A stretch of 64,000 bases of DNA from Marinilabilia rubra (GTDB taxonomy: Bacteria; Bacteroidota; Bacteroidia; Bacteroidales; Marinilabiliaceae). Location of the stretch: NCBI RefSeq assembly GCF_003121985.1, contig NZ_QEWP01000002.1:186001-250000 (forward strand), written 5' to 3'. The notes beneath the pieces are model-generated. The model saw only the letters and a list, made by a program, of their open reading frames with translations. It was not told the DNA's origin and did not search any database. Made by a program: the position numbers and the translations under genes. Positions 52,648 through 62,179 of this stretch are shown piece by piece (positions within the stretch are counted from its first letter, which is position 1; each line of letters begins with the position of its first letter).

Positions 52648-54810
52648 TTACCAAATAAACTTCTTCACAACTTTCTCGCCTTCGATTTCAAGCTGAAGAA
52701 AGTAAACCCCGCGCATCAAAGAATGCTCAAATTCAAGTACGCCTCTGTTGTTAAAGATTCCAACGTAGCTTGAAAATATTTTGCGCCCGGCAAGATCGAA
52801 AACTGAAACGAGTCCTTCCCCATCCCGGTGATAACGAAAATTGATTAAATTAGATACTGGATTGGGCCCCAAAACCAGTTCTAAAGAAGAAAAATCGATG
52901 TCACTTGAATCGGTGAAAACGATTTCTCCAACAAGGGGTTCCATCCATAAAATAGCGGAACCATTGCCAGTCAAGTCTTCATAACTCTGCCAACCTGTAG
53001 CAGGATCATTTAAGAACAATGAATTATCACCCTCCGAAATTGGTGCCTGATAAACCGCAAAGTCATCCACAGGAGCTGTATTATCTATTTCGTAACCAAC
53101 AAAAAACGGACCCGAAAACCTTACCGGTTCATCAAACAAGACCAGGACTTCCTTATCGGTACTTCCCTGAATTACGACACCTGATTTCTCTTCAATAAGA
53201 AGCTGGGGACTATCAACACCTGACCATATTTTGATAGTCACGTGGCCACTTCCGTTAACAATATTTTCTCCCGGCATTAAAAAAACACCATAAATCACTC
53301 CCGAAGCTAATTCATTATATCTTTCAGCAACATCTGTAATTTGGAGAGAATTTGGACCGGTATATTTCCCATATCCCCCATTTACAGAAACCAATTGAGG
53401 AATACCGCCATTCGGGAAATGGGAAAACCGTAATAAGGTGGCATTGTTTGGATCGTAACCTGCCTGGATGGAACGCCCATCACCGGAAGGGTTTAGCCAA
53501 ACATCGACCCTGGCAGTATCATATGGCAAAAAATCCCATATCTTATTTAACCGCACAAAGTAATCATTAACCGGATTACTGCATGTGGCAGAACCGCCGG
53601 ATAACAAACCGATTGTTTGGCCATCTTCATCAAACAGTCCGCATCCCGACGAGCCTCCTTCAGTGGTTCCCTCATTCCATTCAGCTATACGCCAATGTGA
53701 ATTGGGCTCAAATGAATTTCCAAATACTGAATTGGCATTAAAAGTTGCATTTTCCGGATTAGAAAGAGATACCGCCAGTTTTTTGACATCGCCACTGGGG
53801 TGATGAATAGAATGTGCAATAGAGGAATGCGTTTCATTTATATCCCATCCCGAATAATAAGCACGGAAATACTCCGGTGGATAATCTGACATTTCAAGAA
53901 GAGCAAAGTCCAGTTGGTCTGCAAAAGCACGCAAATAAGACCCGGAAATACTTTGTGACATTGAACCCTGTATTTGGGTTTGACAAGATGGAACCTCATA
54001 GTTAAAGATGAATACAACAGATTCCGGCGACAGTTGAGATCCCAAGCAATGTCCTGCGGTTAAGACATAAGGAATTCCATCATTGTTACTGTTATTCATA
54101 AGGGTACCGGAACAATACTCTGTACCTCCCACAATTACCTGGCAAACTGATCTTCCATTCAGGACATAAGTGCCATTTTCGGAGCATGTTAAATCTGAAT
54201 GACATGATCCACTGGCTCCAAACTCCCCTATTCCCGCATTCAGATATTTGTAAATATTGAGATAATCATGATTCACAGCACCTATCATAATACGGGTCCC
54301 CTCACGCAAAGAATTTGTTCCACGCCACTCAACAATCACTTCATCTCCTGGCACAGGAGCAGTCGCAAGTCCACCCCACTTCTTATTGTTTTGGTGTGTA
54401 AGGGCACCTATAACAAAGTCACCGGAAGGATTGTAAATAAAGACCGAGTCACCGCGGGAAAGAAAGAATTCATCAAATATCAGATTTATGGAATAAGCTC
54501 CTTCAGATTTAATCCTAAGCTGCCACAGAAGCCTTCCATCGTCCATGACTGTCGTTTCGCCTGAATTATGGGGTGAGAGTTTTACAAAATTAGGAAAAGC
54601 AAACTGAAGTGGCCTTCCTTTTTCATCACGATAACTATTCTCGGCAATTACCGAAGCCGGAGGCGGGGCAAAATCTACTCTGCCCTTTTCAGTCATGATC
54701 AGACTATTATATTGCCCTTGTAAACCCGAGGGTATACCTCCGTGCCCAATCTGCCCTGAAACCTCAAGACCGAAACAAATAAAAATTGCAAAAAAGAAAA
54801 GCCTGTTCAT
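52648..54810 (-). CDS. T9SS-sorted trypsin-like serine protease
   Basis: 720 aa. A signal peptide (MNRLFFFAIFICFGLEVSG) is followed by an N-terminal propeptide-like domain (to about 200). The chymotrypsin-fold protease follows, of the lysyl endopeptidase type. The catalytic His lies in LTAGHCLGSQL, an Asp is in QLDFALLEMSD, and the Ser is in EGGSSGCGLFDEDGQTIGLLSGG. A beta-rich stretch follows from about residue 440. The end is a T9SS type A tail (LELVLGPNPVSNLINFRYH ... GVYFLQLEIEGEKVVKKFIW). It is exported through T9SS and probably degrades extracellular protein. The exact specificity is not fixed by the sequence. Confidence 0.87.
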   Translation of the reverse strand: MNRLFFFAIFICFGLEVSGQIGHGGIPSGLQGQYNSLIMTEKGRVDFAPPPASVIAENSYRDEKGRPLQFAFPNFVKLSPHNSGETTVMDDGRLLWQLRIKSEGAYSINLIFDEFFLSRGDSVFIYNPSGDFVIGALTHQNNKKWGGLATAPVPGDEVIVEWRGTNSLREGTRIMIGAVNHDYLNIYKYLNAGIGEFGASGSCHSDLTCSENGTYVLNGRSVCQVIVGGTEYCSGTLMNNSNNDGIPYVLTAGHCLGSQLSPESVVFIFNYEVPSCQTQIQGSMSQSISGSYLRAFADQLDFALLEMSDYPPEYFRAYYSGWDINETHSSIAHSIHHPSGDVKKLAVSLSNPENATFNANSVFGNSFEPNSHWRIAEWNEGTTEGGSSGCGLFDEDGQTIGLLSGGSATCSNPVNDYFVRLNKIWDFLPYDTARVDVWLNPSGDGRSIQAGYDPNNATLLRFSHFPNGGIPQLVSVNGGYGKYTGPNSLQITDVAERYNELASGVIYGVFLMPGENIVNGSGHVTIKIWSGVDSPQLLIEEKSGVVIQGSTDKEVLVLFDEPVRFSGPFFVGYEIDNTAPVDDFAVYQAPISEGDNSLFLNDPATGWQSYEDLTGNGSAILWMEPLVGEIVFTDSSDIDFSSLELVLGPNPVSNLINFRYHRDGEGLVSVFDLAGRKIFSSYVGIFNNRGVLEFEHSLMRGVYFLQLEIEGEKVVKKFIW

Positions 54811-54925
54811 TCAATATCAGTTAAATTGCCTTAGTAAAAAACGGAAAAGCATAAAAAAGTTACCCCGCGATAAAACAAATTATGGCAGGATAACCCTATT
54901 TATGCAAAAAAGTTTTCATTTCGGT

Positions 54926-56002
54926 TCAATATACTTTGCATTCCCTCTCTCCACTTAATACCTCCAAAGCATTCATGGCAAGAGCTGACATTTCATCTTC
55001 CCCAGGATATATTTTTATATTACCAATCCAGTCGACATACCGACGAATATAACCTACTACTGTGTTATTCTGAGCCATTCCGCCAGTGATTAATACCGCA
55101 TCCACTTCACCCTGCAGAACTGCCAGACAACCTCCAATCGTTTTACCTACCTGATAAGCCATGGCATGTAAAACAAGATCTGCCTTTTTATCTCCCTTAA
55201 GCGCCATTTCCTCCACTTCATGCGCCTGATTGGTACCCAGATGTGCCATCAAGCCACCTTTACCGGTCACCATTTTTCGCATCTCATCGTGGGTGTATCT
55301 GCCGCTAAAACACATGTCCACGAGACCTCCGGATGGCAGAGTTCCGGCTCTTTCGGGCGAAAACGGTCCGTATCCATCCAGTGCATTGTTTACGTCTATC
55401 ACATTCCCTTTCTTATGAGTTCCAACGGAGATACCGCCTCCCAAATGCGCTACAATAAGATTCAAGTCCTCATATTTCTTTTCAGCAGAGCGAGCATAGT
55501 TACGGGCAACCGCTTTTTGATTCAAGGCATGAAAAATTGATTGCCGTGGCAAATCGGGGTGACCGGTAATTCTGGCGACATCCTGAAGTTCATCTACAAC
55601 TACAGGATCTGCAATAAAAGCCCTTGCATCAGGCAAACTCCGGGCAATATCATCTGCAATTAGTCCTCCCAGATTACTGGCATGCTGCTGCTTACCACTC
55701 CGGTTTTTCAGGTCGTTTTTCATATTTTCATTGACTTCATAAACCCCTGATGGGATGGGCCTGAGAAGTCCACCTCGACCAACCACTGCGTTAATCTTAT
55801 CGATTTCAATATCGGCGGCCATCAGTTCATTTAAAATAGCTTCTTTGCGAAACTCATACTGGCTGGGAATATCCGGAAACCTTGAAATTTCTTCTGAGGA
55901 GTGCCGTAGTGTTTTTAGGAGAATTGATTTAATATTCTCATAAACTGCAATTTTGGTCGAAGTTGAACCGGGATTAATTACAAGAATTCTAAACTTGTCC
56001 AT
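54926..56002 (-). CDS. buk: Butyrate kinase
   Basis: 358 aa, ASKHA superfamily. Transfers phosphate between butyryl phosphate and ADP; some members act on branched-chain acyl phosphates. Typical segments are ILVINPGSTSTKIAVYEN, VVGRGGLLRPIPSGVYEVN, VAHLGGGISVGTHKKGNVIDVNN, GLVDMCFSGRYTHDEM and VLITGGMAQNN. It is the last gene of the minus-strand row pta ... buk. ptb is 97 bp upstream. The pair makes ATP from butyryl-CoA or isobutyryl-CoA. Confidence 0.93.
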   Translation of the reverse strand: MDKFRILVINPGSTSTKIAVYENIKSILLKTLRHSSEEISRFPDIPSQYEFRKEAILNELMAADIEIDKINAVVGRGGLLRPIPSGVYEVNENMKNDLKNRSGKQQHASNLGGLIADDIARSLPDARAFIADPVVVDELQDVARITGHPDLPRQSIFHALNQKAVARNYARSAEKKYEDLNLIVAHLGGGISVGTHKKGNVIDVNNALDGYGPFSPERAGTLPSGGLVDMCFSGRYTHDEMRKMVTGKGGLMAHLGTNQAHEVEEMALKGDKKADLVLHAMAYQVGKTIGGCLAVLQGEVDAVLITGGMAQNNTVVGYIRRYVDWIGNIKIYPGEDEMSALAMNALEVLSGERECKVY

Positions 56003-56099
56003 TCGTAGATAGATTTTTTGTTTGGATTTGACTTATTATATGGATCTATAGACCTAACAAAGCTGATTAACAAAAACCGGCAATACCCTGCAAATTACA

Positions 56100-56996
56100 T
56101 TAAGCCAGAGCCGCCAGTAAAATGCTGTTAAATTTACTTTCTTCAGTATCACTTCGTGAAGTCAGCACGATAGGTGCAGATGCACCCAAAATAACAGAAG
56201 CAACTTTAGCATTGGCAAAAAATACCAGGCTTTTATAAAGCACATTACCCACCTCAATATCAGGCATTAAAAGCAAATCAGTATCACCAGCCACTTCACT
56301 TTTTATGTTTTTGTGGTGAGCACTTTCAAAACTTACAGCATTGTCAAATGCCAAAGGACCATCCACAAGACAGTTTTTTATCTGGTCGCGCTGATTCATT
56401 TTACTAAGGAGAGCCGCATCTGTAGTAGCCTGCATACTTTCATTGACCATTTCAATAGCACCTAAAACAGCAACCTTGGGCTTTTCAATCCCAAGGGTAT
56501 TGAGATATTTTACCGAGTTATTAAGAATCCCGATCTTATCTTTGAGGTTAGGTGCAATATTCATGGCCACATCAGTGACGGCAATTAGTTTATGGTAAGT
56601 GGCCACCTCAAAATATGCAAAGTGTGACAATAATTGCCCGGTACGCAACCCCCATTCTTTATTTAAAACTCCTTTCAACAAAACAGGTGTAGGCACTTTG
56701 CCTTTCATCAAGATGTCTGCCTCTCCGTCATTAACCATTCTGACGGCTATTTCGACACACTTTTCAGGATTTTTCTCATCAATGAATTTAACCCCATCAA
56801 AATCGTAACCTTTCTCATTGATTATGCTGAAGGTTTCCTCTCTGTCCCCAATCAGAATGGGCTGAACAAAACCCGCTTTAAAGGCTTTATGAAGAGCATT
56901 AAGAGAAAAAATATCCTGTGAGACTGCCAAAACCAGTTTTTTAGGTGGTCTGGCAGGATCTATCAAAGTTTGAAGATCCGAAAGGTGTTTAAACAT
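56100..56996 (-). CDS. ptb: Phosphate butyryltransferase
   Basis: 298 aa, member of the phosphate acetyl/butyryl transferase family. Exchanges CoA for phosphate on butyryl-CoA. Typical segments are LVLAVSQDIFSLNALHKAFKAG, KGKVPTPVLLKGVLN, LSHFAYFEVATYHKLIAVTDVAMN, LGAIEMVNESMQATTDAALL and GDTDLLLMPDIEVGNVLYKSL. It lacks the extra domains of long Pta. It lies 58 bp after ackA and before buk. Confidence 0.92.
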   Translation of the reverse strand: MFKHLSDLQTLIDPARPPKKLVLAVSQDIFSLNALHKAFKAGFVQPILIGDREETFSIINEKGYDFDGVKFIDEKNPEKCVEIAVRMVNDGEADILMKGKVPTPVLLKGVLNKEWGLRTGQLLSHFAYFEVATYHKLIAVTDVAMNIAPNLKDKIGILNNSVKYLNTLGIEKPKVAVLGAIEMVNESMQATTDAALLSKMNQRDQIKNCLVDGPLAFDNAVSFESAHHKNIKSEVAGDTDLLLMPDIEVGNVLYKSLVFFANAKVASVILGASAPIVLTSRSDTEESKFNSILLAALA

Positions 56997-57054
56997 ACCT
57001 GCTTGTGTTAAAATATTTTTGTCGAATAAAATCTACGTACCAGGCAACCAAATA

Positions 57055-58272
57055 TTAAAGATTGGCTAAACCTTCAACAATACCCTTTGTATCCTGAGCA
57101 ATCACTAATTCCTCATTTGTAGGAACTACCATCACCCTTACTTTGCTTCCGGAAGTACTGATGTCCATCTCCTTACCTCTGAGATTGTCATTTTTGGAGT
57201 GATTAATCTCAATACCCAGAAATTCCAGATCTTCACAAACACCTTTACGCGTAACATCACCATTTTCACCTATTCCTCCTGTGAAAATCAGGATATCAAC
57301 ACCTCCCATGGCAGCTGCATATGCACCGATGTATTTCTTAATACGATAGTCATACATTTTCATCCCCAGCATGGCATTGTCATCACCCTTATCAGCGGCT
57401 TCTTCAATCTCCCTCATGTCCGATGAAATACCGGTAATTCCTAACATTCCACTGTGCTTATTGAAGAGTGTAGAGGCAGATCTTGTACCGATGGTTTCTT
57501 TGTCCATAATGTAAGTCACTGCACCAACATCAAGGTCGCCACAACGGGTTCCCATCATAAGGCCTTCGATTGGCGTAAATCCCATGGAAGTATCGACTGA
57601 TTTCCCGTTTTTAATGGCAGCAACTGAGGCACCATTACCAAGGTGACAGCTAATAATTCGCTGAGTATTGTAATCCCTGTCCAAAATTTCACAGGCCCGA
57701 CCAGTAACAAACCTGTGGCTTGTACCATGAAAACCATATCGGCGGATACCATATTTTTTATACAATGCCTGAGGTAAACCATACATGTAGGCATGTTTTG
57801 GCATGGTTTGGTGGAAAGCAGTATCAAAAACACCAACCTGGGGAACATCAGGTAAAAGTGAAGAAATAGCACCAATACCTTTCAAATTAGGGGGATTATG
57901 CAATGGAGCAAGATCAATGCATTCCTCCATATTCTTAATCACTTCATCGGTGATAAACACACTGGAGTTAAACATTTCACCACCATGAACCACACGGTGA
58001 CCTACTGCATCAATCTCATTCAAATCTTTGAGACAACCATGACGTTCACTGTTCAAAACGCCAAGAATATAATCAATTCCGGTTTGATGATCGAGAATTT
58101 CCCCTTCAAGTAATACTTTCTCACCTGATGGTTTCTCATGCTTTAAAAAAGAGCCTTTGAGACCGACTTTTTCAACACCACCTTTGGCCAATACATCCCA
58201 TTCGGAGTCGACCATACTAAACAACTGATATTTAATTGACGAGCTACCGCAATTAAGTACTAAAATTTTCAT
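57055..58272 (-). CDS. ackA: Acetate kinase
   Basis: 405 aa. Makes ATP and acetate from acetyl phosphate. Motifs are LVLNCGSSSIKYQLF, VGHRVVHGGEMF, VFDTAFHQTMP, RYGFHGTSHRFV, ISCHLGNGASVAAIKNGKSVDTSMGFTP (in pieces) and LIFTGGIGENGDVTR. The essential Arg, His and Glu positions of the family are present. It sits between the hydroxyacyl-CoA dehydrogenase and ptb genes. With pta on the same strand it forms the Pta-AckA acetate pathway. Confidence 0.97.
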   Translation of the reverse strand: MKILVLNCGSSSIKYQLFSMVDSEWDVLAKGGVEKVGLKGSFLKHEKPSGEKVLLEGEILDHQTGIDYILGVLNSERHGCLKDLNEIDAVGHRVVHGGEMFNSSVFITDEVIKNMEECIDLAPLHNPPNLKGIGAISSLLPDVPQVGVFDTAFHQTMPKHAYMYGLPQALYKKYGIRRYGFHGTSHRFVTGRACEILDRDYNTQRIISCHLGNGASVAAIKNGKSVDTSMGFTPIEGLMMGTRCGDLDVGAVTYIMDKETIGTRSASTLFNKHSGMLGITGISSDMREIEEAADKGDDNAMLGMKMYDYRIKKYIGAYAAAMGGVDILIFTGGIGENGDVTRKGVCEDLEFLGIEINHSKNDNLRGKEMDISTSGSKVRVMVVPTNEELVIAQDTKGIVEGLANL

Positions 58273-58337
58273 AAGTATATTATTGTTTTAAGCTGCAACT
58301 ATAAATGGCAGCATCAACTTATTTTTGAAAAAAATCA

Positions 58338-59315
58338 TTACGCTTCTTTCGAAGAACTTTCACTTATCTTATCCCCGTTTGCATCATATTTAAAGAAGCC
58401 ATGTCCGGTAGAAACACCTAAACGCTTAGCACGAACAAGTCTTTTTATGAGCGGCGAAGGTTTGTATTTAGGACCACCAAATTCTTCATACAGATTTTCC
58501 ATCCACTTTTCAACTTTATTGAGTCCAACAATATCAGCCATCTGAAATGGTCCGAAACGCATTCCCATACCGATAATGGTGGTTTTATCGATATTTTCAG
58601 CAGTTGCAACCCCCTCCATCAATGCCTCGCAAGCCTCATTCAAAAGGGTTACAAAAAGACGAATGCTCACAAGGCCGGCACTCTCTTCAACAGGGATAAC
58701 CTCACGGTTAATCAGTTTAACGAAGGTGCAAACTTTTTTATAAACATCTTCTGTGGTATAAAGTCCTTTAACAACTTCAATAATGCGAGCCTCTGGAGAG
58801 GTAACGAAAAAGTGAAGGCTGACACAACGATCGGGATATTGTAACTCACTGGCAAGTTCAGTAATGATAATAGTTGTGGCATTAGTAGCAATAATGGCTT
58901 CTCGATCTACCACCTGCTCAATCTTGTTAAACACATCTTTACGAGCATCAATACTTCTGACACCTGTCTTTTCATCGGCCCTGACAGCCTCAATTACAAA
59001 ATCACAACCAGCAAGATCTTTAAAGTCAAGTGATCCTTTTATACGGCCCATGATAGCCCTTTTCTCACCGGGAGTAAGTCCCCAGCTTTCAATCCGGTTA
59101 TCGAGTTCTCTGCTGATATTATCCAAAGAATTCTGGATCTTTTCTTCACTGAGTTCAATAAAAACCACTTCTATGCCATGCCATGCCGCAATACGAACAA
59201 TGTTCTGTCCTTCGTTACCACATCCTACAACCCCAATTCTGGAAAATAGCGTTTTTACGCGGTTTTTAGCACTTAGTGCGTATCTTTCAATAGGTTCAAC
59301 AACAATTTCTGCCAT
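58338..59315 (-). CDS. 3-hydroxyacyl-CoA dehydrogenase family protein
   Basis: 325 aa with the two domains of 3-hydroxybutyryl-CoA dehydrogenase. The NAD-binding Rossmann domain has the motif VVGCGNEGQNI (about residues 29-39), where GxGxxG is kept but the usual TMG is replaced by NEG. The catalytic His is in SLHFFVTSPEARIIEVV instead of the common HFFNPVP. The C-terminal helical domain follows (MGMRFGPFQMADIVGL). It reduces acetoacetyl-CoA or oxidises 3-hydroxybutyryl-CoA. Its place with ptb-buk supports a role in butyrate or butanoyl-CoA metabolism. It starts a transcript after the pta terminator. Confidence 0.85.
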   Translation of the reverse strand: MAEIVVEPIERYALSAKNRVKTLFSRIGVVGCGNEGQNIVRIAAWHGIEVVFIELSEEKIQNSLDNISRELDNRIESWGLTPGEKRAIMGRIKGSLDFKDLAGCDFVIEAVRADEKTGVRSIDARKDVFNKIEQVVDREAIIATNATTIIITELASELQYPDRCVSLHFFVTSPEARIIEVVKGLYTTEDVYKKVCTFVKLINREVIPVEESAGLVSIRLFVTLLNEACEALMEGVATAENIDKTTIIGMGMRFGPFQMADIVGLNKVEKWMENLYEEFGGPKYKPSPLIKRLVRAKRLGVSTGHGFFKYDANGDKISESSSKEA

Positions 59316-59437
59316 TTTATATTTATGTTTTGTTTTTCTCTAAACTACAATCAAGTTTCAAACAACAACCTGATTCAAATAAAATTCAATTTTTCTTTCT
59401 GATGCTATGACGGGCTGCTCAGGGAATTTTATTGTAC

Positions 59438-59459
59438 AAAAAAAGCCGGAAAACCCGGC
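59438..59459 (-). terminator. Terminator of pta
   Basis: On the minus strand GCCGG, a 5-nt loop, CCGGC, then seven T. It ends the pta transcript before the hydroxyacyl-CoA dehydrogenase gene. Confidence 0.8.
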
Positions 59460-59469
59460 CATTAAAATA

Positions 59470-60468
59470 TTATCCAATAGCCTGATTAGCTGTAATAGCA
59501 ACCAAACCTACTATATCGCTAACAGAACAACCGCGCGACAAATCATTTATTGGAGCTGCCATGCCCTGCAAGACGGGACCAATAGCTTCGGCATGAGCAA
59601 GCCTCTGAACCAATTTATATGCAATGTTTCCTGTTTCCAAAGTGGGAAAAATAAACACATTGGCATGACCGGCGATTTGGCTGTCGGGTGCTTTCTTGGA
59701 CGCAATCTCAGGAATAATTGCAGCATCCACCTGCAATTCTCCATCAATTTTAAGGTCAGGATCCTTCTCTTTGGCAAGTTTAGTGGCATTTACCACTTTG
59801 TCTACCATCTCATGTTTAGCAGATCCCTTGGTGGAAAAGCTCAGCATGGCAACGCGAGGTTCTATTCCCAAAATTTTACGGGTAGTCTGGCCGGTAGAAA
59901 CAGCTATTTCAGCAAGTTCTTCGGTTGTTGGATTGGGATGCACTGCTCCATCAGCAAAAACGATAATGCCATCCTCGCCAAACTCCTTGTCTTTAAGCGC
60001 CATGATAAAGGCACCTGAAACAACGCTGATACCAGGTTCAGTTTTCACAATCTGAAAAGCCGGGCGCAAAACATCCCCGGTAGCATTATCAGCTCCGGCA
60101 ACTTCTCCATCGGCATCGCCGTTTTTAATCATCAAAACGGAAAGATAAAGAGGATTTTCAACCAACTCGGCAGCCTGCTCACGGCTCATGCCTTTATGCT
60201 TGCGGATATCGTGCAGAAGATCGGTATAAGCTTCTTTCTTCTCATGATTCTTCGGATCTACGATTGTCGCCTTTGAAATATTTTTTAAAACATGTCGACG
60301 ACTTTCATCGGCAATTTCATCCGGATTGCCAATCAGGATAATATCTGCAAAACCTTCTTCTAAAATCACATCTGCAGCTCTAAGTGTGCGCTCCTCAACA
60401 CCTTCGGGAAGCACAATGCGTTTTTTATTATCAGCAGCTTTTTTTTTGAGTTTTTCAAGAAAATCCAT
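59470..60468 (-). CDS. pta: Phosphate acetyltransferase
   Basis: 332 aa, the short catalytic-only form of Pta. Converts acetyl-CoA and phosphate to acetyl phosphate. Typical segments are RIVLPEGVEERTLRAADVIL, GEVAGADNATGDVLRPAFQI, VFADGAVHPNPTTEELAEIAV, LSFSTKGSAKHE and VFIFPTLETGNIAYKLVQRLA. The promoter candidate is at 60498-60505 and a terminator follows, so it can be expressed separately from ackA. Confidence 0.95.
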   Translation of the reverse strand: MDFLEKLKKKAADNKKRIVLPEGVEERTLRAADVILEEGFADIILIGNPDEIADESRRHVLKNISKATIVDPKNHEKKEAYTDLLHDIRKHKGMSREQAAELVENPLYLSVLMIKNGDADGEVAGADNATGDVLRPAFQIVKTEPGISVVSGAFIMALKDKEFGEDGIIVFADGAVHPNPTTEELAEIAVSTGQTTRKILGIEPRVAMLSFSTKGSAKHEMVDKVVNATKLAKEKDPDLKIDGELQVDAAIIPEIASKKAPDSQIAGHANVFIFPTLETGNIAYKLVQRLAHAEAIGPVLQGMAAPINDLSRGCSVSDIVGLVAITANQAIG

Positions 60469-60497
60469 AGGAAGTTGATTTTTATTTTAATTTACTG

Positions 60498-60505
60498 CAA
60501 AATTA
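60498..60505 (-). promoter_or_regulatory. Candidate promoter of pta
   Basis: The minus strand reads TAATTTTG (TAnnTTTG consensus) with GTTG about 18 bp further upstream. The surrounding GCAAAATTAGCA is identical to that at the rpsF promoter (32411-32422, apart from flanks). Confidence 0.55.
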
Positions 60506-60687
60506 GCAGATTTAGCCCGATTTCAACTGCTTTTTATCATTATTTAAGATGTTTAATAACAGTTACAACCATATACTAAAAACAGCCATATGTTATCTTA
60601 GCCCTAAGGGGATTAACTTCTTTTAACACAAACCATCTTCACCCCCAATCGAGAAGAATAGTTTAACAATTTATCAGCCATAGTTGT

Positions 60688-60695
60688 TAACTTTG
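60688..60695 (+). promoter_or_regulatory. Candidate promoter of rarA
   Basis: TAACTTTG is a perfect TAnnTTTG -7 box, with TTTA about 22 bp upstream. The start site would be only some 15 bp before the ATG at 60717. Confidence 0.6.
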
Positions 60696-60716
60696 TCAAA
60701 AAATTGAAGGTTGTAT

Positions 60717-61994
60717 ATGAGTGGATATCCTCCATTGGCAGAACGCATGCGCCCCCGCGAACTTGATCAATACATTGGCCAAAAGCATTTGGTTGGTAAG
60801 GGTGCGGTATTGCATCAAATGGTCACTTCAGGAAGAATATCATCCATTATTTTGTGGGGCCCGCCGGGAGTAGGAAAAACAACTTTGGCTAAAATAATCG
60901 CCAATCAACTGGAAAGGCCTTTTTACGTTCTCTCAGCCATCAACTCGGGGGTAAAAGATGTAAGAGAAGCCATTGAAAAAGCCAGAAAATCAAGATTCTT
61001 CAATGCTGCTTCGCCAATTCTTTTTATTGATGAAATTCACAGATTCAGTAAATCGCAACAAGACAGCTTACTGGGTGCTGTAGAAGAAGGTGTTATCACC
61101 CTGGTTGGTGCCACAACTGAGAACCCCTCATTTGAGGTAATATCGCCTCTTTTATCACGATGCCAGGTCTATGTCTTAGAACCTCTTAACAAAGAAGATT
61201 TAATGGTTCTGTATAACCGCATAATGAAAGAAGACCCGGTACTAAAAAACAGAGAAGTTGAGCTAAAAGAGGAGGAAGCACTTATGCGCTTTGCGGGTGG
61301 TGATGCCAGAAAATTCCTAAACATCATTGAATTAATAACCAATTCTTTCAAGGATGATGAAAAGATAATTATCACAAATGATAATGTTACACGGCATCTT
61401 CAACAAAACCCTGCCCAATATGACAAAAACGGAGAGATGCACTATGACATCATCTCTGCCTTTATTAAGTCGATAAGAGGAAGTGACCCTGATGCCGCTG
61501 TGTATTGGCTGGCACGTATGGTTGAAGGAGGAGAAGATCCAAAATTTATTGCAAGAAGGTTGATCATTTCAGCGTCGGAAGACATTGGGCTGGCCAACCC
61601 AAATGCTCTGCTCCTCGCAACCAATGGTTTTGAGGCCATCAAAATGGTGGGATGGCCTGAAGCCCGGATCATTTTGAGTGAAGTAACCATTTATCTGGCA
61701 ACAAGCCCCAAAAGCAACTCAGCATATATGGCCATCAATGAGGCCCAGGAACTCGTTAAAAAGACCGGCAATTTACCTGTTCCCCTGCATTTGAGAAATG
61801 CACCAACCAAGTTAATGAAAAGCATGGATTATGGAAAAGCTTATAAATATGCCCATAGCTATGAGAACAACTTTGTAATTCAGGACTATATGCCTGAGCA
61901 AGTAAAAAACCAGACACTTTTCACAGCTCAGAATAATCCGCAGGAATTAAAGATAGCAGAGCGAATGACCAGATTATGGAAAGGGAAAAGATAG
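60717..61994 (+). CDS. rarA: Replication-associated recombination protein RarA (MgsA-type AAA ATPase)
   Basis: 425 aa from the ATG at 60717 (a TTG two codons upstream is also possible). A clamp-loader-like AAA+ ATPase acting at stalled forks. Walker A is GPPGVGKT at residues 48-55, Walker B is LFIDEIHRFSKSQQD, sensor 1 is LVGATTENPSFEV and the C-terminal helical domain contains AFIKSIRGSDPDAAVYWLARM. Length and order of motifs are normal. It has its own promoter. Confidence 0.95.
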   Translation: MSGYPPLAERMRPRELDQYIGQKHLVGKGAVLHQMVTSGRISSIILWGPPGVGKTTLAKIIANQLERPFYVLSAINSGVKDVREAIEKARKSRFFNAASPILFIDEIHRFSKSQQDSLLGAVEEGVITLVGATTENPSFEVISPLLSRCQVYVLEPLNKEDLMVLYNRIMKEDPVLKNREVELKEEEALMRFAGGDARKFLNIIELITNSFKDDEKIIITNDNVTRHLQQNPAQYDKNGEMHYDIISAFIKSIRGSDPDAAVYWLARMVEGGEDPKFIARRLIISASEDIGLANPNALLLATNGFEAIKMVGWPEARIILSEVTIYLATSPKSNSAYMAINEAQELVKKTGNLPVPLHLRNAPTKLMKSMDYGKAYKYAHSYENNFVIQDYMPEQVKNQTLFTAQNNPQELKIAERMTRLWKGKR

Positions 61995-62179
61995 CATTGC
62001 TTTAGGCAATTTAGATAAAGGAGATATTCAGATTAAGAAACTGAAAGGTTTCCAACCAATAACTGGATGTTTTTGAAATTAACAAATGCAATATAATTAT
62101 CTTACATTGTCAAACCTGAACTTCTACCTCTTTTGAAAACGAAAACACAGATTCACAACATATTATTTAAAATAAAATC

